Source of the DNA: Daucus carota subsp. sativus
Taxonomy: Eukaryota > Streptophyta > Magnoliopsida > Apiales > Apiaceae
DNA length: 64,000 nt
Assembly: GCF_001625215.2 (NCBI RefSeq)
Contig: NC_030381.2
Coordinates: forward strand, 55,229,214-55,293,213
Direction of reading: 5' to 3'
Shown here piece by piece: positions 1 to 11,171 of the stretch. Under the pieces are notes generated by a model. The model did no database searches, was not told the DNA's origin, and saw nothing but the letters and a program-made list of their open reading frames with translations. The stretch's first letter is position 1, and every line of letters starts with the position of its first letter. Position numbers and translations under genes: made by a program.

Positions 1-369
1 TCCGCTCGGTACGAGTTAGACTCGGGTTGGGTAGAATTGTGACTGCCCAATACCTCATGAAACAAGAATGTAGTATAACTAACTATCATTATAGTGGATG
101 GTCATTCAAATCTATTTATTCGATTTGACGTATAATTTTGATGTTCGTATTAACATAATGTTTTGTTTGATATATAATTTTAGTTTAATATTGTTTGACA
201 TATAATTTCACTTGAATTTTCTTGATATATAATAAACTTAAGTATAAGAGAGTTATGTCTAATATAATTTTTTTCTTCCTACTTTATACTTTATTTGAAA
301 ATTCAAATATAATTATTTATTAAATGTATTTGTGAAATAATAACAACAAGATTCAATAAAAATTTGAAG

Positions 370-402
370 CCCGTGCGCGGAGCGCGGGCAAAAACACTAG
401 TA
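370..402 (+). mobile_element. Helitron-like 3' terminus
   Basis: A GC-rich hairpin (arm GCCCGTGCGC, loop GGA, arm GCGCGGGC) sits in very AT-rich DNA. It is followed after about seven bases by CTAGT, as at Helitron 3' ends, which have a hairpin and then CTRR next to a target T. The element body would lie to the left and its 5' TC end is not identified, perhaps being outside the window. Confidence 0.45.
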
Positions 403-1063
403 GAGATAATATCTCACCAATTTGCTTACAAACCACACATGTTTTAGTTATATTTTTTGGTTTGGTACTCTCTTTTGGTACTACAAGTCTACAAATGTGG
501 AGTTTATTAGTATTATATTGTTAAATAGTTTCAAATACTAAAAACACTTATAACAATCCATTATCATATAATATTTCATTAAAAAATTATAATGATATTA
601 TAAATAAGATTATAAATATACAATTTTGAATATCTTCTTTTAATAAGAATCTTCATATAACTTTTTTTACTTTAACGTGTTCTATTTCAATATAAACACG
701 AACCATTACATAACTCTTTTTAACTCTAATCTTAAATATTATTGTTGTCAAAAAAATCAAGATTACAAAATTACGTTGAAATTCGATTGATTAGATTACT
801 GAATTTTTCAAAGGTAATACTCGATCAACTATGTTTGGAAAAGATTTAAATTTTCTGATTTTTTTTATTTTTAAATCTACGTGTACTAAATTCGGATTAA
901 ATGTACTAAAATCATGAGGGTTTGTCCATTTTCAAGTAATCGGGAGAAAATATATTCAGTTGAATAATATAATTTAATTAAAATTCAATCCATTAATACT
1001 AAAATATTAATAAAATGATGTTAAAATTTAAATTATAAATAATAAATTATGAACTATATATCC

Positions 1064-1095
1064 GCCCGTACTTCACACGGGTTAAAAGGCTAGTA
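1064..1095 (+). mobile_element. Helitron-like 3' terminus, second copy
   Basis: The hairpin CCCGT...ACGGG is followed by TTAAAAGG and CTAGT, the same layout as the copy near 370-402. The stretch between the two ends could be one small non-autonomous Helitron, but I cannot place its 5' end. Confidence 0.4.
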
Positions 1096-1865
1096 TCATA
1101 TTATTTTCTAAAGATTTGGTGCAGCCCTGATATTTCGCAACACGGAACCCTGATAATTGATATGCAGTGTTCCAACGTTCTTGCGGACCATGTGTAAGTA
1201 GAAAAATTATCTAAAATGACCTCTATCCAATGTGCGTGCATGGACCGAACTCCGAAGTATCTCATACTTCATGCATGTACGGTGACAAACCTGACTCGCG
1301 TACATCATATAAAAAATTTCCATGTAGTTAAATTGACCTATCTATATCACGGTGTGTCGGATAAGCATATGAAAGTTGAAGAAACAAAGCTTTAATAAAG
1401 TTGAGAAGATTTCAATACTAATTATTTCCCAAATCTCCATCTCCAACTTTAAACTCCTTTTGAAGATATTCAGTTGAAGAAAAAACTCGCAAATTGTTTT
1501 ATTTTAAAAAAGTACAAAAAATTGACATCCTCTTCCATTTCTTAAAACTTCCATTTCTTAAAACACTGATCAAATCGTATCATATTAAGTTTTAATTCTG
1601 ATAAAAACTTATTATAACATGATTGATTAATTTAAAAAATCTTCATTTATCGTGTACTAAATATTTTAATTCTCTAAAAAATGTTTATATAATCGGAGAA
1701 TATTTTTAATCAAATTACTAAAAAGAATTTAATATTTATGACCAAAAAAATTATTATTTCTTCAAGTTACTTCTTATTTGTAGTATAAATTATTTACAGA
1801 TAAAATTAATAAACGAATAAAAAATAATATATTTTAATTAAATATAAACTCTCCACATTTTGTGC

Positions 1866-1874
1866 TATATATAT
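1866..1874 (+). promoter_or_regulatory. TATA box of RLP-A
   Basis: TATATATAT lies about 50 bp before the ATG at 1925. Transcription would then start near 1895-1900 and leave a short leader of roughly 25-30 nt. Confidence 0.45.
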
Positions 1875-1924
1875 GCTAGAGATGTTAAATAGATCTAATC
1901 CCAAACAAAATTTTTGAAGGAAAA

Positions 1925-4831
1925 ATGAAAATGCAAAATTTCATCCTCTGTTTTTTCACGATCATTGTGATGCTCGTCTTCTTGCAGCACAACCTAGTGG
2001 CTTGTTCATTAAGCCCCCACTTGCAGAAACTTGCCTTGTTCCACTTTAACCAAACCTTAACAATCAGTACTAGTAGCTACCTAGTGGATTGCGAGTACCA
2101 TTCCTACGAAGAGAATGCGCTTTATTATATTCCTTCACGGGCAAAGACAAAGAATTGGAGCATGAGTTCTGATCACTGCACATGGGATGGAGTTAGCTGC
2201 GACCACAAGACAGGGGACGTTATCGGACTCGATTTAAGCTGCAGTCAGCTGGAAGGAGCCATTCTTCCTAACAGCACTCTCTTCCAGCTCTCTCATCTCC
2301 GCTTCCTCAACCTTTCTGGGAACGACTTTTACGATCAGTTCCCTCAGGAATTTGGTTTCTTTGCAAAAGGTTTGACGCATCTCAACCTCTCTAATACTTA
2401 TTTATCAGGGAGAGTTCCCTCGGGAATCTCTTATTTGCATAAACTGGTCTCACTTGATCTCAGTCGCAACCATGAGGCTAAACTTGAAGAAGAAGTGTTT
2501 AAATCAGTGTTGCAGAATTTAACTCATATCAGAGTGCTTAATCTTAATAGAGTTAACATCTCCTCTGTTTTGCCCGTGAATATCTCTACTTCTTTAAGAG
2601 TTCTTCAATTGAGGTATACTGATATACACGGAGTACTACCCCAAGAGGTTTTCCACCTTCCCAACTTGGAATTTCTTGATTTATCATTTAATCCTGCCCT
2701 GAGAGCAACATTACCCAAAGTTAAGTGGGGAAGTAAAGCTACTCTCCGACACCTTCTTCTTACATACATCAACATAGATGGAGGTATACCTGACTCTATA
2801 GGCTTTTTGGAGTCATTAGTCACTTTAGATCTGATCGCCTGTAATTTGTCTGGGCCGATACCAAGATCCATTGGGCAACTCGTTCAACTTACTCTCTTGG
2901 ACCTGTCTGATAATAATCTCAGTGGCCCAATTCTATCTTTTTTAACACGCCTTGCAGACTTAAGATATATCTCCCTTGACCGTAACAATTTTACTGGTCC
3001 GTTTCCCTCTTTTCTTGCCCACTCCAGTAAACTAGTTGAGTTGTATCTTGATAGTAATAGCTTTACTGGATCCATACCTCGTTCGTTGTTTCACCATCCA
3101 TCCTTAGAGTACTTGTTTCTGGATAGTAATGCATTCACGGGTCCACTACATGAATTTGATTCTTCTTTCTCACGATTGCGATCTTTTTCTTGTTCCCACA
3201 ATTCACTCTATGGATCCCTTCCACATTCATTTTCTCAACTTGTCAATCTCACTAGCCTAGATTTATCATCAAACAATTTCAGCGGGGTTTTGGATTTGGA
3301 AATGTTTTCAGGCCTCGAATCTCTACAATATCTTGGACTTTCTCATAACAGTCTTTCAGTGACAAGTACAATCAGGGGCACTCTCCCTCCTACGCTTAAC
3401 TACTTGGGCTTGTCATCTTGCAACATGAAAGAGTTTCCTCACTTTTCAAGAGATGCAAACATCTCCCTGGAGTTTGTAGACCTATCAAACAATAACATTG
3501 AAGGGGAAATTCCACACTGGATTGGGTCAGTGTGGTACTCTGAGTATTATAACTTGCCCTATCTGAATCTTTCTCACAACAAACTAATAGGCGGTCTTGA
3601 GCAACTGCCTTGGGGTTATCTTACTTATCTTGATCTCCAAGACAATAAGCTGAATGGATCGTTGCCCACCTTGATGTGTAATTCCAGCTCTCTTGAGATT
3701 CTAAATCTCTCTCACAACAAGTTGAGTGGTGTACTACCCATTTGTCATACAAATTTGACTCCGCTTTCGGTTTTGGATCTGCGGAGGAATAACATTCAAG
3801 GAAACATTCCAGCAACCTTGTCAAATTTCTGTAATCTGGAAACTATTAATTTGAATGGAAACCAATTAGAAGGAAGCATTCCTTCTTCTTTTGCTCAATT
3901 TGATTCTTTAGCCGTTCTTGATCTTGGAAATAATCAGATAAATGATACATTCCCCCGGTGTTTGGAAGCTCTTCCAAATCTCCAAGTTCTTGTTCTCAAA
4001 TCAAACAAGTTTTATGGTCTTATAAACACGAGTTCTAAGATTGTACACCCATTTCCTAGCTTGAGAATCATTGATCTGTCGGAAAATGAGTTTTCAGGTC
4101 CACTGCCAGCAAAATACTTCAGAAACTTCAAGGCTATGATGAATAGTGAAGTGAATGAGGTAAAGCGTAGTTATATGGAGCATCAGTATTACAGTGATTC
4201 CACAGCTCTAGTGATTAAAGGCATGGAGATTGATTTAGAAAGAATTTTGACTGTGTTCACAACTATTGATGTATCGAAGAACAATTTTGATGGGGAGATA
4301 GCTGAATACTTTGGAAATCTAGTATCACTCAGATTTCTTAATCTTTCTCACAATCATCTCACAGGCCACATACCACGCTCGATTGGAAAATTGACTGTGC
4401 TGGAGTCACTAGACCTCTCATCCAACCAACTTGAAGGAGAAATTCCTCAGCAGCTCACTAGTGTATATTCACTTGCAGTTCTAAATCTTTCTTGCAACCA
4501 ACTTAGAGGCCGTATACCAGAAGGGGCACAATTCAATACGTTTGAAAACAGCAGCTACGCTGGTAACTTTGGGCTGTGCGGACATCCCTTGTCGAAGAAG
4601 TGTGAATCTTATGTTAGGACACAAGAAGAAGATGACGAAGATGAGGATGAATGTCACTTTTTCTGTGGTTTTACTTGGGAAGCGGTGGTGATTGGATATG
4701 GGTGTGGAGTGGTGCCTGCATTTATCACTGGGTACCTGATGTTGCTGGCAAGGAAACCCAAATGGTTTGCTGGAATCATTGGCAGGGAATTGGGGCTCAA
4801 GATCAGGAGGATGGAGATTAGAATGCGATGA
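1925..4831 (+). CDS. LRR receptor-like protein (Cf-9/Hcr9-like), RLP-A
   Basis: A single-exon gene for a 968-residue plasma-membrane LRR receptor-like protein without a kinase domain. Visible in order: a signal peptide (about 1-27); an LRR N-cap with the paired-cysteine motif CTWDGVSC (about 85-92); roughly 27-30 extracellular LRRs of the form LxxLxLSxNxLxGxIP with many N-glycosylation sites; a non-LRR island around 740-775 containing TALVIKGMEIDLERI; four last LRRs; an acidic juxtamembrane run of E and D; one membrane helix starting WEAVVIGYGCGVVPAF with a GxxxG-like pattern; and a basic tail of about 26 residues. Members of this family recognise microbial or apoplastic ligands and signal through SOBIR1 and BAK1. 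The ligand here cannot be told. Compared with RLP-B (33157-35928) it has one extra LRR near residues 330-400. The frame is intact and looks functional. Confidence 0.93.
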   Translation: MKMQNFILCFFTIIVMLVFLQHNLVACSLSPHLQKLALFHFNQTLTISTSSYLVDCEYHSYEENALYYIPSRAKTKNWSMSSDHCTWDGVSCDHKTGDVIGLDLSCSQLEGAILPNSTLFQLSHLRFLNLSGNDFYDQFPQEFGFFAKGLTHLNLSNTYLSGRVPSGISYLHKLVSLDLSRNHEAKLEEEVFKSVLQNLTHIRVLNLNRVNISSVLPVNISTSLRVLQLRYTDIHGVLPQEVFHLPNLEFLDLSFNPALRATLPKVKWGSKATLRHLLLTYINIDGGIPDSIGFLESLVTLDLIACNLSGPIPRSIGQLVQLTLLDLSDNNLSGPILSFLTRLADLRYISLDRNNFTGPFPSFLAHSSKLVELYLDSNSFTGSIPRSLFHHPSLEYLFLDSNAFTGPLHEFDSSFSRLRSFSCSHNSLYGSLPHSFSQLVNLTSLDLSSNNFSGVLDLEMFSGLESLQYLGLSHNSLSVTSTIRGTLPPTLNYLGLSSCNMKEFPHFSRDANISLEFVDLSNNNIEGEIPHWIGSVWYSEYYNLPYLNLSHNKLIGGLEQLPWGYLTYLDLQDNKLNGSLPTLMCNSSSLEILNLSHNKLSGVLPICHTNLTPLSVLDLRRNNIQGNIPATLSNFCNLETINLNGNQLEGSIPSSFAQFDSLAVLDLGNNQINDTFPRCLEALPNLQVLVLKSNKFYGLINTSSKIVHPFPSLRIIDLSENEFSGPLPAKYFRNFKAMMNSEVNEVKRSYMEHQYYSDSTALVIKGMEIDLERILTVFTTIDVSKNNFDGEIAEYFGNLVSLRFLNLSHNHLTGHIPRSIGKLTVLESLDLSSNQLEGEIPQQLTSVYSLAVLNLSCNQLRGRIPEGAQFNTFENSSYAGNFGLCGHPLSKKCESYVRTQEEDDEDEDECHFFCGFTWEAVVIGYGCGVVPAFITGYLMLLARKPKWFAGIIGRELGLKIRRMEIRMR

Positions 4832-7800
4832 CTAGAGGTTTGTTGTAATCTATATCACATTCCCAGGTCTTGAATAATCTGTAATAATATAGTAATATAT
4901 GTCTCTCATATTATTCTATATTTGCAGATTGGAGAGGCATGAACATTTTGGCATGTAAGTTGATGGGACAAGCAGGATTCAGATGCACTGGAATCAACCA
5001 CTACTTCAGCTGTTTAATTTGCATCTTTTATCATTTTAAATTTTACATTTTACAATAAAAGTCAAAAAGATACAAGTTCCATAGACAAGTTCTGTTTTGT
5101 TTAGTTCCAGCCTCAGGCTGTTCATTACTAAAACATGTTTGCTGATGCTTTATAATGTACAATTTAGTAATTTACAATATATCACAGTTTGTAATATACA
5201 CTCCTAGATGATTTTATGGCCTGTTTATCCTTAATCGCTTTCATGAACTAATGGAAATTTGTAAAAGCGTGTCACATTTGCAGTGATGCCGCTATTTTTC
5301 CTGAATTTCCCTTGCTGTGAAGATTGTCTGAATCATGTTAAAGTCGCTGCCATCAGTATTTGCATTCAACGGCTTACTGATACTGGTAGAGATACTAAAT
5401 TTCACAAGTTATTGATAGAATAGAAGATGACAGAGTGTCCATGCGTCAGTTTAAGGATCGAGATGTGTAGCTGTGACTTGTATTTTAGAATTGCACAAGA
5501 TGCTATACAATGGTAGCAGAGGAGGGCTGGGGATTTATTGGGTCAGTTCGAAGCACTCAAGTAGAATTGGTTGTAGTACGACCATAAGAGTTTGAATTCT
5601 GAGGCTAATTTGACTCAACTTGTAGCCTTCCACTAGACTGCAAGGTGAGCAAGATTGAGTCGATGTTTGGACATGAGATTATGTATACTATAACATCTGA
5701 GGCCCGTGGCAGATCGATGAGGCATGAAAGTTGGGAACAGGGGACGGCTGGTGCATTGGAATGAAAGTAGAAAACTATTTATAACGGAAGGGACCAGATT
5801 AGTTTAACTGCATAATGCATTCAGTTCGCAGCACAGAAGATTTTGGTGAGAGGGTTTGAAGGAAAGGACATGATTCATATCATAGATTTAGATAATTAAA
5901 TATAAGGCAAGGCTTTCCATTCCATGGCCAGTCTTTTGCTGGAAGGCTGACCTGTAGGAACAATCGTCCCAGTCATTCTTATACGCTGGTACTCCGCTAG
6001 AAAGCCTGGTTCTGTGGACTTGAGAGTTGATATATCCTAGACTCTGAAGCCCGTAACAATCTAAAAGATGACATGTAAGTCGAAGGAACGAGGAGGATTC
6101 GGAGCATTGGATTCAATAACAGAAAACTTCTTCAGAGCCAGAGTCTCTTCCAGACGCTCTCTTCTGATATATATCTGATGAAGTAAAAGCATTAGTCATC
6201 ACTACCTTGCATATTTTTTGATACAAAACATCAACTCATGTTTCTCTGGTACGCGCAAAAAATATGGCAATGAAGAATCATGATTCTTCTTATTCTTTTC
6301 ATAAATGTTTAATCCTAAATAACAAAATACTCTCACACATATTTATACATACATTCACAAAATTTGAGTTCTGGACCTTTTTTAATCGAGTAGTTGAGAT
6401 ATTTGATTCTTGCTTATTTTTCAGACTTGATGGTTCACGAAGGACTTACAAATTGATCTTGTTCAAGCTATTCAACACACAAGAAACGAAGAAGCAAAAA
6501 TTTACAGAAATACTGAAACATTCAAAACTGAAGTTCAGTTTGTGTCAATTTATATAACTTCATCCAGAAACGTATGGCCGCCCCACTAAAGATCGAATTC
6601 AATGACTACTCATTATTAGCTGACAATAGTTACATGTCTTTCGATTCCGTCGAATTCCTACGATTGATATGGGACAACTCCTAACAACTCTTCGATATAT
6701 ACGAGTTCCATACCTGTCGAATACTGCACCATAATTTCCAGCCCTAAAAAGATACATTGGATCTCTTATCACTTGTCTTGTATCCTTAACAAACACTCTC
6801 TTCCTGTCTTCTCCTTATCACCTTTCTAGAAAATATAGTACAATCTATGAGCTGGAGCCATACATACATTATACATACACACATTCTTCACCATAAGCAG
6901 CTTCTCAGAAACTTCAATTTTTTTCCCAAGTATGGTACAATAATTGCCATCCAACAACTGTGTCAAAAGCTCACTAATAAATTTCAGTACCTATATATTC
7001 GTATTTAAGTACAATAAAATAAATTTGAAATATCGATTCTATCCGTGTCCTGGGGCACACAGTGATGTGTGCCACATGTTTTCAGCAGAGGAAAAATGAA
7101 TGATAAGTTGATGATACGTGAGTTTACATGTTCTGCTGCTGACTCATTTACACGTTACTATATATTTATTTTGTATTCCCTCAATCATAAGTACGTTAAA
7201 TTAGTTGAATATTAATGAATTTGGACGAAAATCCTTACAATATTCACAAATTATATTAGCTGATTATTTTTGACACCCAATTTAGAATATATTGATCTAT
7301 GTTATAATTATAGTTTACTTTTCAAAAGGTTCTTATGAATAAAAATTTAAATATAAAATTTTGTTTATAAAATTTATAAAAAAATACGAAAGGAGTGATC
7401 AATATATCTTAAATCGCGTTCTAAAATCAGATTGCTCATCAAATTTTGAACGAATTAAGTAATCCATGCAGTGATAAACTTGTAAATTAGAAGTCGTTTA
7501 TTTTTATTTTTTTTTGAAAAGAGAAGTCGTTTATTTATTCATAGTATCTTGCAATGATGATTTTTGAACCAGAAGATGATGTATAAGTCTGATATTAATT
7601 AGTTTTAAGCTAAAATCTGAATTGTCATATATCTTAGATTATTTTAATAACTATTTTAAAAATTGATTTGATGATAATATATATAATCATCTTAAAAATA
7701 TTTTGTAATATATATCATCATATTATTAATTTTCATACTTAATAAGTTAGAATATATCAATGAATTTATCCAAAGTCATTGAAATTTATAATTCAAAAGT

Positions 7801-9262
7801 TACACTTTAACTAAATATTTTTTTAATCAAAATTTAATTTTTTAAAGTCCAATGAATATGTCCTAAACTTGTGATAGCTAGATATTTAAGTAAAAAAAGA
7901 ATATTAGATTTTTGGTTATATTAACAGTTTTGACCGGATGAAGCATTTTGACATCTCAATATTATATAGTTAACATAAATCAAAATTATGATTTATATCG
8001 AAGAAACTAATTTTAAAAAAAATCCTTGAAGGAGGTTTCAATTTATAAGATTTTAATATGTACCTCATTAAATAAAAACAAATTTTATAAATATTTAATT
8101 AAATATTCATACAATACTAGTCCAATATATTAATAAAATAATTAATTTATTCAAATAATCAATATAGTTAATTGAATAACTCCAAAAGTTCCGAATAAAC
8201 AAACACGAGGGAATCATTAGTACTACACATGTATGGCTAATAATGCAGCAACTAATATTATAAATAGACTTGTTTGTCGGAATATAAGAGATTGTCTTTT
8301 CATGGCGACCTAATATAAGAGGTAGTGGTTTTCATCAGTTTGTCGGTTTTTCTTTTAATCTTATAATTGTAGACCGAAAGTGGAAAAGATAGGTCGGAAA
8401 ATAATAATGCATCTGTGCTTACGTGTTTTTGTCTTCGATATCTTATTCTAATTCGGTTTTATTGTATTTTAGTCCACCACATTTGATCCCTGTCTCATGT
8501 TTTGGCAGGGTGAGGCTTTTGTCACAATCAAAATGCTGGCAAATGGAGTAATTTTCATACTAGGTTGTGCATAATATTTTCTTTATTTTAAACTGATAAT
8601 TGATTATTTGTATGTAATTTGAAATATAAAAAAGTATTATTTTTCCCAAATTTTTTGTTATAAATAAAACTTGCAAATATATTATTTTCAGAAAAAGAAT
8701 TTGAAGAATAATATTTTTTGACGAAAAAGAATAACGTTTAAAATTATATTTTAACTCGTATTTATCTGCATTTCAGAACAGCATTATCCGCACTTCAAAA
8801 TGTAATTAAAGTCAAAAGTCAAAATGAACATGACAGAGGAAATATTTTTATTCACATTTTTATTCACACTCCAGAATAGCATTTTTATTCGCAAATTCTC
8901 CAAAAGGGAATGTAATTAATACATCAAACCATTTTTCACTAGCCAATGTTCTTGTATAATACTCTCTACATTCTTTTTTACATGTCCATTTTAACTTTTG
9001 ACCAGTCAAATTGACTATATTTTGACTGTAATTTACATGTATAATATAATTAAAAAGAATAATAAAAATTATATCATTAGAAAGTATGTTTTGTCTATTT
9101 TAATATGCAACTTTCGGATTTTAAAAATAATGAATAGATAATTTATAATATTTAATCAAAAATTGATCAATTTGACTCCCAATTTGGAGGTTTTTTATTG
9201 ATTTACCCTCTCTAATATCCGAACACATTACGTAAACTTTCCAAAAAATACTTAACCCTCTG
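4832..9262. other. Long intergenic stretch with relics of the RLP-A 3' region
   Basis: No gene is supported. The first 1.3 kb (4840-6150) holds three diverged copies of a short motif that first appears just downstream of RLP-A, around 4940-5010, 5715-5780 and 6065-6130. From 6.2 to 9.2 kb the DNA is AT-rich with no sustained reading frame. A MITE-like repeat near 8966-9190 is listed separately. Confidence 0.6.
8966..9190. repeat. AT-rich MITE-like repeat, inverted copy at 46.8-47.1 kb
   Basis: This stretch aligns over about 200 bp with the reverse complement of 46822-47060. Shared blocks include AATAATAAAAATTATAT, GTCTATTTTAA and ATCAAAAATTGATCAATTTG. Both copies begin near the word TTTTTACATGTC. 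Size, composition and dispersed opposite-orientation copies suggest a non-autonomous DNA transposon. Its superfamily is not clear and the ends are approximate. Confidence 0.55.
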
Positions 9263-9270
9263 TATATAAA
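9263..9270 (+). promoter_or_regulatory. TATA box of the F-box/PP2 gene
   Basis: TATATAAA lies about 95 bp before the ATG at 9364, predicting a start site near 9295 and a pyrimidine-rich leader of about 70 nt. Confidence 0.6.
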
Positions 9271-9363
9271 CTCAACCGCCACCTTCTCTAAACTCCCTCA
9301 ATTTTTCTCTACTCTTCCGCCTAATTTCTCCACACCCACAAAATTCTTGATCATATTCCCCAA

Positions 9364-11171
9364 ATGGGTTCTGGGTTTTCTTTCTTTTCGCCACCTCCAA
9401 CGCCGGCGCCGGGGACAAATCTCGGTGACTTGCCGGAAAGTTGTGTAGCTGCAATTCTTGAAAACATGCCACCACAACAGATTTGTAAGCTGGCTGTTCT
9501 CAGTAAGGCTTTTCGAGGAGCTTCTTCTGCAGATTTTGTGTGGGAATCTAAGCTTCCTGTGAATTATAAAGAGATTTTTATGAGATTGTTTGGTGATTTT
9601 GATGATGGATTGTGTAAGAAGGATCTTTATGCTGTGTTATGTAGGCCTAATTGTTTTGATGGAGATCACAAGGTTTAAATTTAATCTCTCTTATTTAGCA
9701 TTTCTTTTAATGTTTGTGTTTAGGGACTAGAAAACCAAAAGAACAGTTTTAGCCCGAGAACACGGGTGTTTATATCCTAACATGTGTGTCATGTAGAATA
9801 TGAATGGGGAAAAAGTATAATTTCTGGATAATGATTTAAACAGGGTTTTTTGTATTTTGTAATTACCTTGCTGGATTATGAAATAGCATGATTTTTATGC
9901 ATTGTCTGGATGATTGATTTTTTTTTATTTTTTTTTTGTTTCGCAGAAAGCTTGGTTAGATAAAACTTCTGGGAAGATGTGTTTGGCCATTTCTTCGAAT
10001 GGATTATCGATTACTGGGATTGATGATCGGAGATACTGGAATCGAATTTTTACGGATGAGTCCAGGTGTGAGTTTTTCGATTGCATTTGTGTTTTGTTTG
10101 GTGGATGCTGGAATTTTTTCCCCCTTTTTTGTGTTGCTTCAAGTTAATTGAGTTGCTCAGGATTAGTCTGTCTGTTTAGAAGTGTTTAGTTTCAGTATTT
10201 CTGTCTGTTTTCGAATTTGATGAGACTGGACTAGAACTGCTATGAGTTCATGTTATCAAAAAATTTGGCAGATAATTAATGTGAGTTAATGTGGATTCTG
10301 TTACTCTGATCTCAGGTCTATTGGGCCGTTTTTCGGTTCGAATTCTTCAACTGATTAGTGATTCTGTAATCTCCATATGTAGAATAATGTGGATGAGTTA
10401 GCAAAAAAATTGATGTGGATGAACTTACCATTCTTAACTATTTTTTTATTGGGGCGATACATAGGTCTAAAACGACAGATTGCCTGTCTTTTCTTTCATC
10501 CCGGCTAAACCTGTGTATGGGATTTGGTTTATTATTAGGTTTAGATGCATTTCTCTGGTACCTTATCTTACGAGCGTTCATCAGACCACCGAATCAGTAA
10601 AATTGAAGAATTTTACTTTTGAGGATATTGTACATCAAACAACCTGGATAATTTCTCTTTTTCTTAAAATTTGTTTCTGTTTATAACACAGATTCTGTTT
10701 ACTCTGCCCTATTTTCTCATCGAGCTTCTTCTTTTGCCCGTTTGCAGATTTGGCACGATTGCATATCTCCAGCAGACGTGGTGGTTTGAAGTCAGTGGCG
10801 AGGTTGAGTTTCCTCTCCCAGCTGGAACCTATAGCCTATTCTTCAGATTGCAGCTAGGAAAGTCTACCAAAAGATTTGGTCGACGGGTCTGCAACTCTCA
10901 AAATGTCCATGGTTGGGACATTAAGCCCGTGCAGTTCCAGCTATCAACCTCAGAAAATCAAAATCTACGAACCACTTCATCTTATTTGCGTGAACCAGGA
11001 AACTGGAATTACTATCATGGCGGAGATTTTGTTGTAGAAAATTCAGGGAATCCAGCAAAAATCAAGTTTTCAATGATGCAAATTGATTGCACGCACAATA
11101 AAGGTGGCCTTTCTGTCGATTCTTTACTAATATATCCAGCTGAGTTTAAGGAGAGGTTAAAGCGTTTTTGA
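9364..11171 (+). CDS. F-box protein with PP2 domain (PP2-A13-like)
   Basis: Three exons, 9364-9672, 9947-10065 and 10748-11171, join in phase to give 283 residues, close to the roughly 290 of Arabidopsis PP2-A13. An F-box (about 18-62, [16 protein letters not shown] through FVWESKLP) would bind SKP1 in an SCF ubiquitin ligase. The C-terminal two thirds is a phloem-protein-2 lectin-like domain: [19 protein letters not shown], then [26 protein letters not shown] and [11 protein letters not shown]. The PP2 part may bind glycans on client proteins. All introns have GT..AG borders. The start follows a clear TATA box and gives the family-like N-terminus MGSGFS. No defects are seen. Clients and regulation cannot be read from the sequence. 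Confidence 0.92.

Larger units (their letters stand above)
1..1865. other. AT-rich intergenic DNA upstream of RLP-A
   Basis: No gene is visible. The stretch is strongly AT-rich with only short spurious reading frames. It holds two GC-rich hairpins followed by CTAGT that look like Helitron 3' ends, listed separately. The 300 bp before the RLP-A TATA box are simple AT-rich promoter DNA. Confidence 0.7.

Noticed and set aside
2605..3824. Minus-strand frames inside RLP-A, and similar antisense frames in RLP-B, MATE and BAHD
   Set aside because: They are shadows of real coding sequence in other frames.
6264..6557. Plus-strand frame of 97 codons
   Set aside because: AT-driven Phe/Lys/Leu/Ile composition, no family resemblance and no promoter or splice context.
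7173..7410. Possible MITE beginning ATTCCCTCAATCATAAGTAC
   Set aside because: A weak candidate right end (GAAAGGAGTGAT) does not pair convincingly and no target duplication is visible.
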